Shown one piece after another: positions 27,543 to 36,027 of a stretch of 64,000 bases of DNA. The stretch lies in NCBI RefSeq assembly GCF_001936475.1, contig NZ_MSPQ01000006.1, positions 62,001-126,000 of the forward strand, read 5' to 3'. The stretch comes from Algoriphagus marinus. GTDB lineage: Bacteria; Bacteroidota; Bacteroidia; Cytophagales; Cyclobacteriaceae. Below the pieces are notes generated by a model that saw only the letters and a list, made by a program, of their open reading frames with translations, was not told where the DNA came from and did not search any database. Numbering within the stretch: position 1 is the first letter of the stretch; every line of letters begins with the position of its first letter. The position numbers and the translations under genes are program-made.

Positions 27543-28644
27543 ATGACTTCAGAACAACTGAAAGACTTGAAAGCCCGCACATCGGCTTTGAGGAGGTATC
27601 TTTGACTACGATCGTAAGAAAGTAGAAATCGAAGACTTTGAGGCCATTTCGGCCCAGCCGGAATTTTGGAACGATCCAGAAGAGGCAGAAAAAACTATGA
27701 AACAGATTCAAGCCAGAAAGGCTTGGACAAGTTCTTATGAGAACTTGGATCAAATCATTCAGGATCTCGAAGTATTGTATGAATTCTACAGTGCAGATGA
27801 GGTTTCTGAGGAAGAGATCAAAGTGGAATTCAAAAAAGCACAAGCTGCTGTAGAAGAATTGGAACTCAAAAAAATGCTTTCATCTGAGGAAGATCAGTTG
27901 AATGCAGTTCTTGAGATTAATCCAGGTGCAGGCGGAACAGAAAGTAATGATTGGGCATCGATCCTCATGCGAATGTATATCATGTGGGGTGAGAAGAACG
28001 GTTATAAAGTCCGAGAAGTAGACGTGCAGCCAGGAGAAGTAGCAGGAATCAAATCCTGTACGCTAGAGTTCGAAGGTCCATTAGCTTATGGCTTCCTAAA
28101 GTCAGAAACTGGTGTACACAGACTGGTCAGAATTTCTCCTTTTGACTCTGGAGGAAGAAGGCATACTTCTTTTGCTTCTGTATATGCTTATCCTGAGGTT
28201 GATGATTCAATTGAAATTGAAATCAATCCAGCAGATGTTGAGCTTCATACTTCAAGATCTGGAGGTGCAGGTGGACAGAACGTAAACAAAGTAGAAACTA
28301 AGGTTCAGTTGACACACAAACCAACAGGAATAGTGGTAGTTTGTCAAATTGAGCGGTCTCAACTTGCCAACCGAGAAAAAGCGATGCAAATGTTGAAATC
28401 GCGTTTATATCAGATGGAGTTGGAAAAGCGAAATGCAGAAATAGCCAAAATCGAATCTTCCAAGCTGCGTGTGGACTTTGGTTCTCAGATCAGAAACTAT
28501 GTCTTGCACCCTTATAAACTAGTCAAAGACAACCGGACTGGCTATGAGACATCTGATACCCAACATGTATTGGATGGCGGGCTTAATGAGTTTATGAAAG
28601 CGTATCTTCTCGCTCAAAGCGAAGAACAAGCAAATAAAGACTAA
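27543..28644 (+). CDS. prfB: Peptide chain release factor 2, with programmed +1 frameshift
   Basis: The gene starts at ATG 27543 ([20 protein letters not shown]), hits an in-frame TGA at 27603-27605, and continues in the +1 frame to 28644, giving 366 aa. It contains the GGQ loop ([13 protein letters not shown]) that triggers peptidyl-tRNA hydrolysis. RF2 reads UGA and UAA. The frameshift autoregulates synthesis: when RF2 is scarce, the ribosome slips at CTT-TGA. A conventional ORF call would start at 27697 and lose the N-terminus. A strong terminator follows. Confidence 0.97.
27591..27606 (+). promoter_or_regulatory. prfB programmed frameshift signal
   Basis: AGGAGG-TAT-CTT-TGA-C: an internal Shine-Dalgarno sequence, 3 nt of spacer, the slippery CTT, the UGA stop and the stop-weakening C. 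This is the same layout as in E. coli prfB, where it directs +1 slippage. The AGGAGG is the perfect anti-SD complement, in a genome whose genes mostly start without SD sequences. Confidence 0.95.
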
Positions 28645-28654
28645 CCAACGATTG

Positions 28655-28682
28655 AGGCCGGATATTTCTCCGGCCTTTTTTC
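28655..28682 (+). terminator. prfB terminator
   Basis: Stem AGGCCGG/CCGGCCT with an 8-nt loop followed by T6, 10 nt after the prfB stop at 28644. It is just upstream of the MFS gene and separates the two. Confidence 0.9.
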
Positions 28683-28699
28683 TTACTTTCGAAGGCGAT

Positions 28700-29881
28700 A
28701 TGAGAATCCTCCCCTCCTTTTTTACGCTTAATTTTTTTTTACTCTGCTTGAGTTCATTTCTTTTTTTCTCATCCTTTAATATGATTATTCCTGAGCTGCC
28801 AAATTATCTCAGCAGCCTTGGGGGAGCGGAATATAAAGGGTTAATTATTGCGCTTTTCACCCTTTCAGCAGGATTATCAAGACCTTTCAGTGGTAAGCTT
28901 GCTGATAAAATAGGTCGAATTCCAGTAATGATTTTTGGAGCTTCAGTTTGTTTCGTTGTTAGTCTTCTCTATCCATTACTTACGTTTGTGAGCGGATTCT
29001 TATTTCTTCGCTTTGCCCATGGCTTTTCGGCAGGATTTACGCCGACGGGAGTATCCGCCTATGTTGCAGATATTGTCCCATTTCAAAAAAGAGGAGAAGC
29101 GATGGGGATACAATCTCTTTTTGGTTCTCTTGGAATGGCGGCTGGACCTGCTATTGGTGGCTGGATTGCTACCTATTGGCCAATTGATTTTCTTTTTTAT
29201 GTGTCTGCCTTCACCGCTATATTTTCAATTCTGATACTGGTCCGACTTAAAGAAACTTTAGAAGAAAAGGAGCCTCTATCCTTAGGATTATTTCGATTAA
29301 AAAAAGATGAAATCATCGAAAAAAGAGTTCTTATTCCATCATTAATTCTGTTTCTGTCGGTCTTTTCTTTTGGAGTGGTACTGACTATTGTACCGGATTT
29401 TTCAGAGTTTTTGGGAATCAAAAACAAGGGACTTTTCTTCGCTGTATTTACACTCTCCTCTCTAGGCATTCGTCTTTTGGCAGGAAAAACTTCTGATCGC
29501 TATGGACGGGTTCCTGTGATGCGAGTAGCAAGTATCATCATGGTCTTGGCTATGGTTACTATCGCTTTTGCAGAGAGCAAACTTGCTCTAATGTTTTCGG
29601 GCGTATTATTTGGGTCTGCTGTAGGAATGTATAGCCCTACCACAGCCGCTTGGGTGATTGATTTATCTCTTGATAAATTCAGAGGAAGAGCCCTTGCTAC
29701 GATGTATATATTTTTGGAAGCAGGTATCGGTGTAGGTGCGATAGTTTCTGGATTCCTTTATAATAACCAGTCAGAAAACTTTAGGCTTGTATTCCTTTTT
29801 AGTGGGGGAATGGCATTTCTAGCTTTCGTCGCTTTAATTTTTGTAAAGAGAGATCGAAAACAAGAAATGCCACTTGGTTAA
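28700..29881 (+). CDS. MFS transporter
   Basis: 393 aa from the ATG at 28700 (MRILPSFFTLNFF); an upstream extension would read into the prfB terminator. Twelve hydrophobic helices are predicted, with the MFS signature GKLADKIGRIPVM in the loop between helices 2 and 3 and RPFSG before it, and a repeat GKTSDRYGRVPVM in the C-half. The substrate is unknown; multidrug or sugar efflux are the common annotations. It converges with the M24 peptidase gene, overlapping by 4 nt at the ends. Confidence 0.85.
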   Translation: MRILPSFFTLNFFLLCLSSFLFFSSFNMIIPELPNYLSSLGGAEYKGLIIALFTLSAGLSRPFSGKLADKIGRIPVMIFGASVCFVVSLLYPLLTFVSGFLFLRFAHGFSAGFTPTGVSAYVADIVPFQKRGEAMGIQSLFGSLGMAAGPAIGGWIATYWPIDFLFYVSAFTAIFSILILVRLKETLEEKEPLSLGLFRLKKDEIIEKRVLIPSLILFLSVFSFGVVLTIVPDFSEFLGIKNKGLFFAVFTLSSLGIRLLAGKTSDRYGRVPVMRVASIIMVLAMVTIAFAESKLALMFSGVLFGSAVGMYSPTTAAWVIDLSLDKFRGRALATMYIFLEAGIGVGAIVSGFLYNNQSENFRLVFLFSGGMAFLAFVALIFVKRDRKQEMPLG

Positions 29882-31227
29882 TAACCTAAGTAATTACTTA
29901 CTCGCGGAATAGCTAAGATGGACTTCTGTCGACCATTGTAATAGGTTACCTTCTTCCCATCAAACAAAGCTCCTTCTTCGAGCATGATTCTCACATCCTT
30001 ATTCCACTCTTTAACAAAAACTACTGCATTCAACTCAATGGCATATCCAGTCATTGCATGGAGAGAGAAATCTCCAGCTCCTTTAGTATCTCCTTGATTA
30101 TCCCACATCCCTATAGTTGGCCCTGCAGAGTGCCCATAGAAGCCCAATGGATGTGTGTAAATACTACCTCTGATTCCTTCTGATTCCATCATCTTTCGAG
30201 TTTCCCGAAGTATCTCATTTCCAGTTCTTCCCGATACATAATTTTGAGTTAGCAAATCTTGCACCCGATTCCCTGCTTTGAAGGCTTCCTGAAGGTATTT
30301 AGGAACCTCTGTCTCTCCAGCTTTAAGTACATAAGCAAGTTCTTGAGTATCTGTATTTAACCTCAAGTAGGTAATCCCAAAATCGATATGAAGTAAATCT
30401 CCAGGTAGAATTACTGTCTCTGCAGCTTTTGTGGCAAAATTCCGATTTTGCTCATCATTTGCTGGATCAGCACGCTGAATATCTACCGAAGGATGAAACC
30501 AAGTATCTAATTTCATTTCTTTGATTTTTTCACGATACCACCAGACCACATCCTCAGTTGTCGTTACACCAGGGGTAATCACTCGTTCTGAAAGCCCCTC
30601 TTGAATGATGTAGTGCGCTATTTCTTGAATGTGCTTATAAGTCGCCATTTCTGACGTGGTCCTTGTTTCTAACCATCTCACCGCCAAGGTTTGGGCAGAA
30701 GTTACATTTCCTTTCAGATTAGCAGGAAGGTATTCCATAAATGTCTGGTATTCATTTTGAGTCAATCCATCTGCATGACCATAGTCCTTTGCATAGTTCA
30801 GAGCAATTTTCTTTGGGTTTTTCTCCGAAATCAGTTTCATCAATGCATCCCATTGATCAGGCTGTTCCTCTGGATTCCATGCCCTTTTAAAAGCTTTTCC
30901 TACATCATAGCGAGCTACTGCGTAGGTTTCAACTGCTGAATTTGGAGCAGGTTGGTACATCACAAGGATTGTTCTGCGACGGGCTGCCATCCATGTCGCT
31001 GGAAGCAATGTCCGAATCACAGGGTCTTCATTGTATTCTCTAGAGATTACAACCCACATATCAATTCCTGTTTCGGTCATTAATTGAGGAAGCAGATTTG
31101 TGATTCGTTCGTCCAACCAAGAATCAATCACTTCTGCTTGAGCTCGCTGACTCAAAACAGCTAAATCCTGGGCTTTAGCAGAAAGAAAAATAAATAGGAA
31201 TAAGAAAGGGATTAGAGTTTGTTTCAT
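29878..31227 (-). CDS. Secreted M24 metallopeptidase (Xaa-Pro aminopeptidase-like)
   Basis: 449 aa with a Sec signal peptide (residues 1-19, AKAQ). The pita-bread fold C-domain carries plausible metal ligands Asp282 (LLHIDFGI), Asp293 (NTDT), His366 (GHSAGP), Glu398 (IELN) and Glu417 or Glu418 (LEEGA). This pattern fits the creatinase/prolidase family. It should act in the periplasm or outside on X-Pro peptides; substrate preference is inferred from the fold. It is followed on the plus side by the convergent MFS gene. Upstream is the MATE gene. Confidence 0.87.
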   Translation of the reverse strand: MKQTLIPFLFLFIFLSAKAQDLAVLSQRAQAEVIDSWLDERITNLLPQLMTETGIDMWVVISREYNEDPVIRTLLPATWMAARRRTILVMYQPAPNSAVETYAVARYDVGKAFKRAWNPEEQPDQWDALMKLISEKNPKKIALNYAKDYGHADGLTQNEYQTFMEYLPANLKGNVTSAQTLAVRWLETRTTSEMATYKHIQEIAHYIIQEGLSERVITPGVTTTEDVVWWYREKIKEMKLDTWFHPSVDIQRADPANDEQNRNFATKAAETVILPGDLLHIDFGITYLRLNTDTQELAYVLKAGETEVPKYLQEAFKAGNRVQDLLTQNYVSGRTGNEILRETRKMMESEGIRGSIYTHPLGFYGHSAGPTIGMWDNQGDTKGAGDFSLHAMTGYAIELNAVVFVKEWNKDVRIMLEEGALFDGKKVTYYNGRQKSILAIPRVSNYLGY

Positions 31228-31290
31228 TTTTTTAAAGGACTTATTTGATCTTGAATATAAAAGAAAACTGAGAAACTATGGGTCAGTATT

Positions 31291-32658
31291 TTACTTAAGG
31301 TTAGGAGCAAAAACAACCTTTGTTGATTCTCCAATCCTCTTTTTACTTAAGGCTTTAAATCTAAAGAAAAGAACCACCGCAGTAATACTGAGACCGATCA
31401 GTAGTCCATACCAAATCCCCTCTGCACCAAAACCCAGTTCAAAAGCTAAAAAATAACCAAGAGGGAGACCCAAAACCCAATATGCAATCAAGGTAATAAT
31501 AGTTGGAAATTGCACATCCTCCATACCTCTCAAAACTCCAAGTCCCACTACTTGTACACCGTCGGAAAGCTGGAAAAATCCAGCGATAACCAACAATGAA
31601 GCAGAAATTGCTATTACCTCAGGATCATCGATATAAAAAGTAGGAAGGATATTTCGAAACCCTATAAAGATCACAGCTGCAGAAAACATAAAGACCAATA
31701 CCATTCCGAAGACTACTAAGCCAGCCTCCTGCATTCCCTTAGGATTTCCTTTTCCGATCTGATTGCTCACGCGTATCATTCCTGCGGTACTCAAGCCCGC
31801 AGCCATCATGTAACTGATGGAGGCTAAGTTTAATGCGATCTGATGACCAGCCAATGCATTTACCCCTATCCATCCCATCATGATAGCTGCTGCGCTAAAA
31901 GCACTGACCTCAAAAATATATTGAAACCCTGTAGGTAACCCTATTTTCAAAATCCGATTGATCATGTAAAACCGAAGTTTCTTTATTCCCCATTGCAAGT
32001 TGAAAATCTTATATCTATTCGAACGATTTATGTACCAACCCATCATTAGTGGCATCAAAATCCTAGATATCAAAGTTGCAATTCCAGCTCCGTTTAATCC
32101 AAGTTCAGGAGCTCCAAGTTCACCATAAATCAAAACCCAATTCAAAAAGACATTTACTAGATTACAAAATATAGTGACATACATCGCTTGCTTGGTTTGG
32201 GAGAGACCTTCCGCAAATTGCTTAAAGGTCTGAAAAATCATAAAAGGAAATAGCGAAGCTGTGATGATGAATAAATACGGAATCGTCAGAGTGACGACTT
32301 CCTCTGGCTGATCCAGAAAATGGAGGCCTTGTGACAACATGAAAATTACTACTATCAAAATTATAGCTGTAACTATGTTAATCCACATTCCATGTTGAAA
32401 TAGATGGGATATTCGTTTATTTTTCCCCTTCCCTTCGGCTATAGAAATCAAAGGGGTAATCCCCATTGAGACACCCAATCCAAACATTAACAAAACGAAA
32501 AAAATACTATTCCCCAATGAAGCTGCGGCCAAAGGAACTGCTCCAAGTCTTCCCACCATCATACTATCTGCCACGCCTACTGAAACTTGACCCAACTGGC
32601 TTAGTACAACTGGGAATGCAAGATTAAATGTGATTTTGAAATGTTCTTTTATAGTCAT
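31291..32658 (-). CDS. MATE family efflux transporter
   Basis: 455 aa from ATG 32658 (MTIKEHFKITFNLAFPVVLS); an upstream frame would overlap the Nudix gene. Twelve predicted helices, with LSQLGQVSVGVADSMMVGRLG near the N-terminus and a duplicated half, as in MATE/NorM pumps that export cationic compounds by H+ or Na+ antiport. It begins 1 nt after the Nudix gene stop on the same strand, so the two are one operon. Confidence 0.9.
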   Translation of the reverse strand: MTIKEHFKITFNLAFPVVLSQLGQVSVGVADSMMVGRLGAVPLAAASLGNSIFFVLLMFGLGVSMGITPLISIAEGKGKNKRISHLFQHGMWINIVTAIILIVVIFMLSQGLHFLDQPEEVVTLTIPYLFIITASLFPFMIFQTFKQFAEGLSQTKQAMYVTIFCNLVNVFLNWVLIYGELGAPELGLNGAGIATLISRILMPLMMGWYINRSNRYKIFNLQWGIKKLRFYMINRILKIGLPTGFQYIFEVSAFSAAAIMMGWIGVNALAGHQIALNLASISYMMAAGLSTAGMIRVSNQIGKGNPKGMQEAGLVVFGMVLVFMFSAAVIFIGFRNILPTFYIDDPEVIAISASLLVIAGFFQLSDGVQVVGLGVLRGMEDVQFPTIITLIAYWVLGLPLGYFLAFELGFGAEGIWYGLLIGLSITAVVLFFRFKALSKKRIGESTKVVFAPNLK

Positions 32659-32659
32659 T

Positions 32660-33202
32660 TTAATATCCCAAAATCCTGGCGGCTTTAAATATACCCGCAA
32701 GGCTGATACCATCCGTAATCTCCCCTCTCATTGCCATGTCTAATACATCTTTGAATGGGAGTTTTTTGACTTGAAGAATCTCTGTATCCTCAAATTCTGT
32801 TTCTCCAAAGGTAAGTTCTTCCGCTAAGTAAACGATTCCCACCTCATCAGTTACAGAATTGGATGTATGTATTTTCAATAGCTCAGTCCACTTATTTGCG
32901 GTCAAGCCAGTCTCCTCTTTTAATTCCCGTTTTGCACTTTCTAAAAAATCTAACCCTATCAGACCTCCTCCCATAGGAATTTCCCATGAATATTCATTCA
33001 AAGAATATCGATATTGCCCTATTAGCCACGTATTCTCCTCCGAATCAATAGGAATTATCCCCATAGCTCGATTCTTAAAATGCACTGTTCCATAAATCCC
33101 ATCATTACCTGCAGGATTTATTACCTCATGCTCTTCTACTTTGATCCACGGATTTTCATAGATCAACTTTGAAGTTTTCGTTTTCCAGGGGTTTTGTTCC
33201 AT
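32660..33202 (-). CDS. Nudix hydrolase, ADP-ribose-pyrophosphatase-like
   Basis: 180 aa. The Nudix box region reads GGGLIGLDFLESAKRELKEETGL (split here only in description): RELKEETG is intact, but the first conserved Glu position holds Leu and the preceding GG...E.G pattern is altered. REx2EE, which carries the main Mg ligands, is present. Fold and length fit the ADPRase/NUDT5-like group, which hydrolyses nucleoside diphosphate derivatives. The MATE gene starts 1 nt further on. A terminator-like hairpin lies between it and the Lrp gene. Confidence 0.8.
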   Translation of the reverse strand: MEQNPWKTKTSKLIYENPWIKVEEHEVINPAGNDGIYGTVHFKNRAMGIIPIDSEENTWLIGQYRYSLNEYSWEIPMGGGLIGLDFLESAKRELKEETGLTANKWTELLKIHTSNSVTDEVGIVYLAEELTFGETEFEDTEILQVKKLPFKDVLDMAMRGEITDGISLAGIFKAARILGY

Positions 33203-33210
33203 TTTTAATC

Positions 33211-33243
33211 AAAAAAAAAGGGCGACTTACGCCACCCTTTCTT
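33211..33243 (-). terminator. Probable terminator of the Lrp/AsnC gene
   Basis: The minus strand has AAGGGTGGCG-TAAGT-CGCCCTT with a bulge, then a run of T; it lies 15 nt after the stop at 33258 of the Lrp-family gene and just before the Nudix start at 33202. Confidence 0.55.
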
Positions 33244-33257
33244 TAATAATTTTCTAA

Positions 33258-33752
33258 TTATGCGGGTATAGGCATTACTTTCGAATCCTTGAAAGTAGAA
33301 AGAATAACCATGGATTGCATGGAATCGACCTCTCTGATTTCAGAAACTTTTTCAAGCATCAATTTCTGATAGGCTGTAATATCCTTCGCTATGATTTTTA
33401 AAATAAAATCACCTGTACCTGTAATGTGATGACATTCAATTACCTCAGGAATTAAGTTGATTTCCTTCATAAAGGCATCAATATTCCCTTTGTTGTGTCC
33501 TATCAAGCTTACCAACACAAAAGTGCTCACACCTAGTCCGATTTTTTCAGGATCAAGTTTGGCATGATAGCTTTTTATTATTCCAGATTGCTCGAGTTTC
33601 TTGACACGCTCCAAGGTAGGAGCAGGAGACAAGCCAATGTCTTTTGACAATTGAGCATTTGTAATTTTCGCGTTCGCTTGCAGGATCTCTAGAATCCTCC
33701 GATCAATTTTATCGAATTTAATTCTTAAGCTATTATCCATGATCTCTTGCAT
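33258..33752 (-). CDS. Lrp/AsnC family transcriptional regulator
   Basis: 164 aa from the ATG at 33752; a later ATG (33740, MDNSLRIKFDK) is possible. A winged HTH (about 12-60, ITNAQLSKDIGLSPAPTLERVKKLE) is followed by an RAM/AsnC ligand-binding domain (GLGVSTFVLVSLIGHNKGN... GDFILKIIAKD). It binds DNA as an oligomer and responds to amino acids; its ligand and targets are not known here. A perfect -7 element lies 20 nt upstream. Its genomic neighbours (Nudix, MATE) are on the same strand downstream, beyond the terminator. Confidence 0.9.
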   Translation of the reverse strand: MQEIMDNSLRIKFDKIDRRILEILQANAKITNAQLSKDIGLSPAPTLERVKKLEQSGIIKSYHAKLDPEKIGLGVSTFVLVSLIGHNKGNIDAFMKEINLIPEVIECHHITGTGDFILKIIAKDITAYQKLMLEKVSEIREVDSMQSMVILSTFKDSKVMPIPA

Positions 33753-33772
33753 TGACAAAATTTTATATTGTG

Positions 33773-33780
33773 CAAATTTA
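33773..33780 (-). promoter_or_regulatory. -7 promoter element for the Lrp/AsnC gene
   Basis: The minus strand reads TAAATTTG, a perfect TAnnTTTG match, 20 nt before the ATG at 33752. This supports the start at 33752 or later. Confidence 0.55.
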
Positions 33781-33949
33781 ATATAATTGATGATTGTTTT
33801 AAACCATTCATCAGAATTTTAGAAACGAAATTCAAAATTTTCTAAACACTTATCGCGTTTTGGGCAAAGATTCCTTCTAATTTATCTTATAGTCTTAGAA
33901 AAATTCAAATATTCTCCTGTTGTAAGCTTTAAAAACGTCCAAAAAGGAA

Positions 33950-35149
33950 TTAAAGTTTATTCTTTTTTAAATATTCCCGAGCAGCCACATGCGAAGGGTG
34001 TTTTCGCTTGGCATATTTCTTCACTTCTTTAAAGTAATTTTTTGCTTGTGATTTATTTCCTTCTTCCATAGCTATTATACCAAGCTGGACTAGTGAGTGA
34101 AGATAATATCCACTTTCCTGAGATTCTGATTCTTCTCCATAAGAGATCGTTTTCTGATAATACTTCTTTGCTTCTTTACTTTCCGCCGTTCGGTCATAAT
34201 ACTCTGCAATAAAAAAGGCTGCATATCGGCCGCTATTCGATTCATAGCCAGTTTGCTTAGCATCTATTCGGTCAAGGATCTCAAAAGACTGTTTGACAGA
34301 CTCACTCCAGCGACCTACTGTATATAAATGTCTCGCATAGGACCGGTGGAAATATGGATTGTTGGGGAATTTGGTATGTAGGTATTCGGAGATTTGAAGT
34401 GCTTCGTAAGGTTTCTTTTCTTCAGAGGCATAAAGCCGAAATAGAAAATATTGTGCCTCAACCCTCGTATAAAAAGCATTTGTCGCTACTTCTTCCAATT
34501 GTTGAAGCCCTAATTGCTTATTTCCTTTTGGGAATAATGCCATGACTGGCTTCAATAGCGGATAATTCTCAGGAATCCAGACTGAGAAATAATTAAAAAG
34601 TGCATCCCCTAACAGCAACTCTGGATTAAATTCTGCCTCACCCCTACTTAATTCCATATACTTGAGTGCATTTCTTCCTGCCCAAGCAGCTTTTGTCCAA
34701 CTTTTTCGCTCAGAATAAAGCCTTCCTTGAAACCCATACCCTGCTGCTAAAAAGAATGCTGCCTCCTTATTGGTTTTATCCTCATCATACATGAATTGGG
34801 CTTTTTCTATAGCCAAATCCAAATATTTCAAGAATGACTTATCATAAGTTTCTTTGGTAACATCAACTTCAATTCTCCACCAATAGCCCAAGGCAACCAA
34901 GAAATATGGAAGAGGATGCTCCGGATACTGATTTGCAATTACCGCAAAATCTCGCTCTGCAACCGGAAAATTGAAGTCATACATACTGTTAATAGACTTA
35001 GTAATCCGGTATTGCAGTCCCTTGTCAAGGAGTAAATACTTACTGGGTGGATTGATCATGGAATCCTGCAAGGCATTTTGTGCCTGGATTTCAGTTCTAA
35101 TCCCCAACTGGGTAAATAAAATAATGACCAATACTACGATTGAACGCAT
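33950..35149 (-). CDS. Secreted TPR-repeat protein
   Basis: 399 aa. The signal peptide (MRSIVVLVIILFTQLG) ends near AQN. The mature protein is helical with about five to six TPR-like repeats (for example FAVIANQYPEHPLPYFLVALGYW and LHTKFPNNPYFHRSYARHLYTVGRW). I do not recognise a named family. It probably acts in the periplasm as a scaffold. A perfect -7 element lies 22-30 nt upstream, and the neighbouring divergent gene at 35228 has its own. The 191 nt between this gene and the Lrp gene show no gene. Confidence 0.7.
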   Translation of the reverse strand: MRSIVVLVIILFTQLGIRTEIQAQNALQDSMINPPSKYLLLDKGLQYRITKSINSMYDFNFPVAERDFAVIANQYPEHPLPYFLVALGYWWRIEVDVTKETYDKSFLKYLDLAIEKAQFMYDEDKTNKEAAFFLAAGYGFQGRLYSERKSWTKAAWAGRNALKYMELSRGEAEFNPELLLGDALFNYFSVWIPENYPLLKPVMALFPKGNKQLGLQQLEEVATNAFYTRVEAQYFLFRLYASEEKKPYEALQISEYLHTKFPNNPYFHRSYARHLYTVGRWSESVKQSFEILDRIDAKQTGYESNSGRYAAFFIAEYYDRTAESKEAKKYYQKTISYGEESESQESGYYLHSLVQLGIIAMEEGNKSQAKNYFKEVKKYAKRKHPSHVAAREYLKKNKL

Positions 35150-35171
35150 TTTATAATCTTTAATTCAGGTT

Positions 35172-35179
35172 CAAAATTA
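35172..35179 (-). promoter_or_regulatory. -7 promoter element for the TPR protein gene
   Basis: The minus strand reads TAATTTTG, a perfect match to TAnnTTTG, 22 nt before the ATG at 35149. It is one of a back-to-back pair with the 35202 element for the divergent gene. Confidence 0.55.
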
Positions 35180-35201
35180 GATTTAATCCCAAACAAAATT
35201 T

Positions 35202-35209
35202 TAGATTTG
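35202..35209 (+). promoter_or_regulatory. -7 promoter element for the 35228 gene
   Basis: TAGATTTG matches TAnnTTTG perfectly, 18 nt before the ATG at 35228. It argues against the upstream in-frame start at 35207, which would lie inside the promoter. Confidence 0.5.
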
Positions 35210-35227
35210 ATTAAGATTCATCTTAAA

Positions 35228-35878
35228 ATGGCAAAACCACTTTCTTCAGAAGGACAACGATTAAAAGAGTTAATTGATTTTGACAAAAGACTCTATTTTC
35301 TGATTTTAGTCCTTTTACTATTGGTTATCAGGTATCTTACCAACACTTTTATTCTCGAAGCCATTCCAAATTATCAGGAACTTGAAGCAAAAGGTGATTT
35401 TATGTTTTTCCATATTTTTTCTTTTGCGAACTACCTTTGGACGCCTTTTGGACTACTTTGGAAATTCACAGTCATTGCATTTCTCTTTTGGGTCGGGGGA
35501 TTTATGGTAGGATTTAAAGTTCCTTATAAAGAACTCTGGCAATTTGCTCTAGTAGCCGAATTCGTTTTTGTATTTCCTGAACTTATTCGACTTCTGGTAT
35601 ACTTGGCACCAGATTCAGGAGTTTCATATTTAGAGATTCAAGAATATCGTCCGCTTTCACTTTTGCAATTATTAGGACCAGAAAACATTGATAAGCAATA
35701 CAGGTATGCTTTGGCAAGCATCAATATATTCGAGGTGATTTACGGTATTGTCTGGGTGTATGGTTTTCATATGATTAGCCGAAGGTCCATAGGAGAATCG
35801 GCACTTGTCACACTAGTGAGTTATTTCTTTCCTCTTGCCATTTGGTTGACATGGTATGTGATGGTCTATAGAGGCTAA
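35228..35878 (+). CDS. Hypothetical multi-pass membrane protein
   Basis: 216 aa from the ATG at 35228 (MAKPLSSEGQ). Five hydrophobic helices are predicted (about 24-40, 68-90, 105-122, 155-175 and 185-205). The sequence resembles Yip1/DUF-type membrane proteins in outline, but I cannot name the family. It is convergent with the DUF2256/photolyase genes and ends 2 nt before the DUF2256 stop. The start choice rests on the -7 element at 35202. Confidence 0.6.
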   Translation: MAKPLSSEGQRLKELIDFDKRLYFLILVLLLLVIRYLTNTFILEAIPNYQELEAKGDFMFFHIFSFANYLWTPFGLLWKFTVIAFLFWVGGFMVGFKVPYKELWQFALVAEFVFVFPELIRLLVYLAPDSGVSYLEIQEYRPLSLLQLLGPENIDKQYRYALASINIFEVIYGIVWVYGFHMISRRSIGESALVTLVSYFFPLAIWLTWYVMVYRG

Positions 35879-35880
35879 GT

Positions 35881-36027
35881 TCAGGCAGATTTAGATTTTG
35901 CACTGCATTTCTTAGAGCAATATTTGACGCTTTCCCAGTTCTTCTCCCATTTTTTTCTCCAGGAAAATGGACGATTACAAACCGTACAAATTTTACTTGG
36001 GAGGTTTTGCTTTTTTACATTTTTCAT
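35881..36027 (-). CDS. DUF2256 small zinc-ribbon-like protein
   Basis: 48 aa from ATG 36027 ([12 protein letters not shown]). It contains the family pattern [14 protein letters not shown]....W..VKYCSKKC: two CxxC/CxxxC-type pairs that look metal-binding. The start overlaps the photolyase stop codon as ATGA, so it is translationally coupled to it. DUF2256 genes are recurrently found next to cryptochrome/photolyase genes. Its function is unknown. The reading frame upstream is open but has no support. Confidence 0.82.
   Translation of the reverse strand: MKNVKKQNLPSKICTVCNRPFSWRKKWEKNWESVKYCSKKCSAKSKSA

Noticed and set aside
27697..28644. prfB starting at ATG 27697
   Set aside because: Omits the first 20 codons before the shift and 31 after it; the frameshift signal at 27591-27606 and the in-frame ATG at 27543 are clear.
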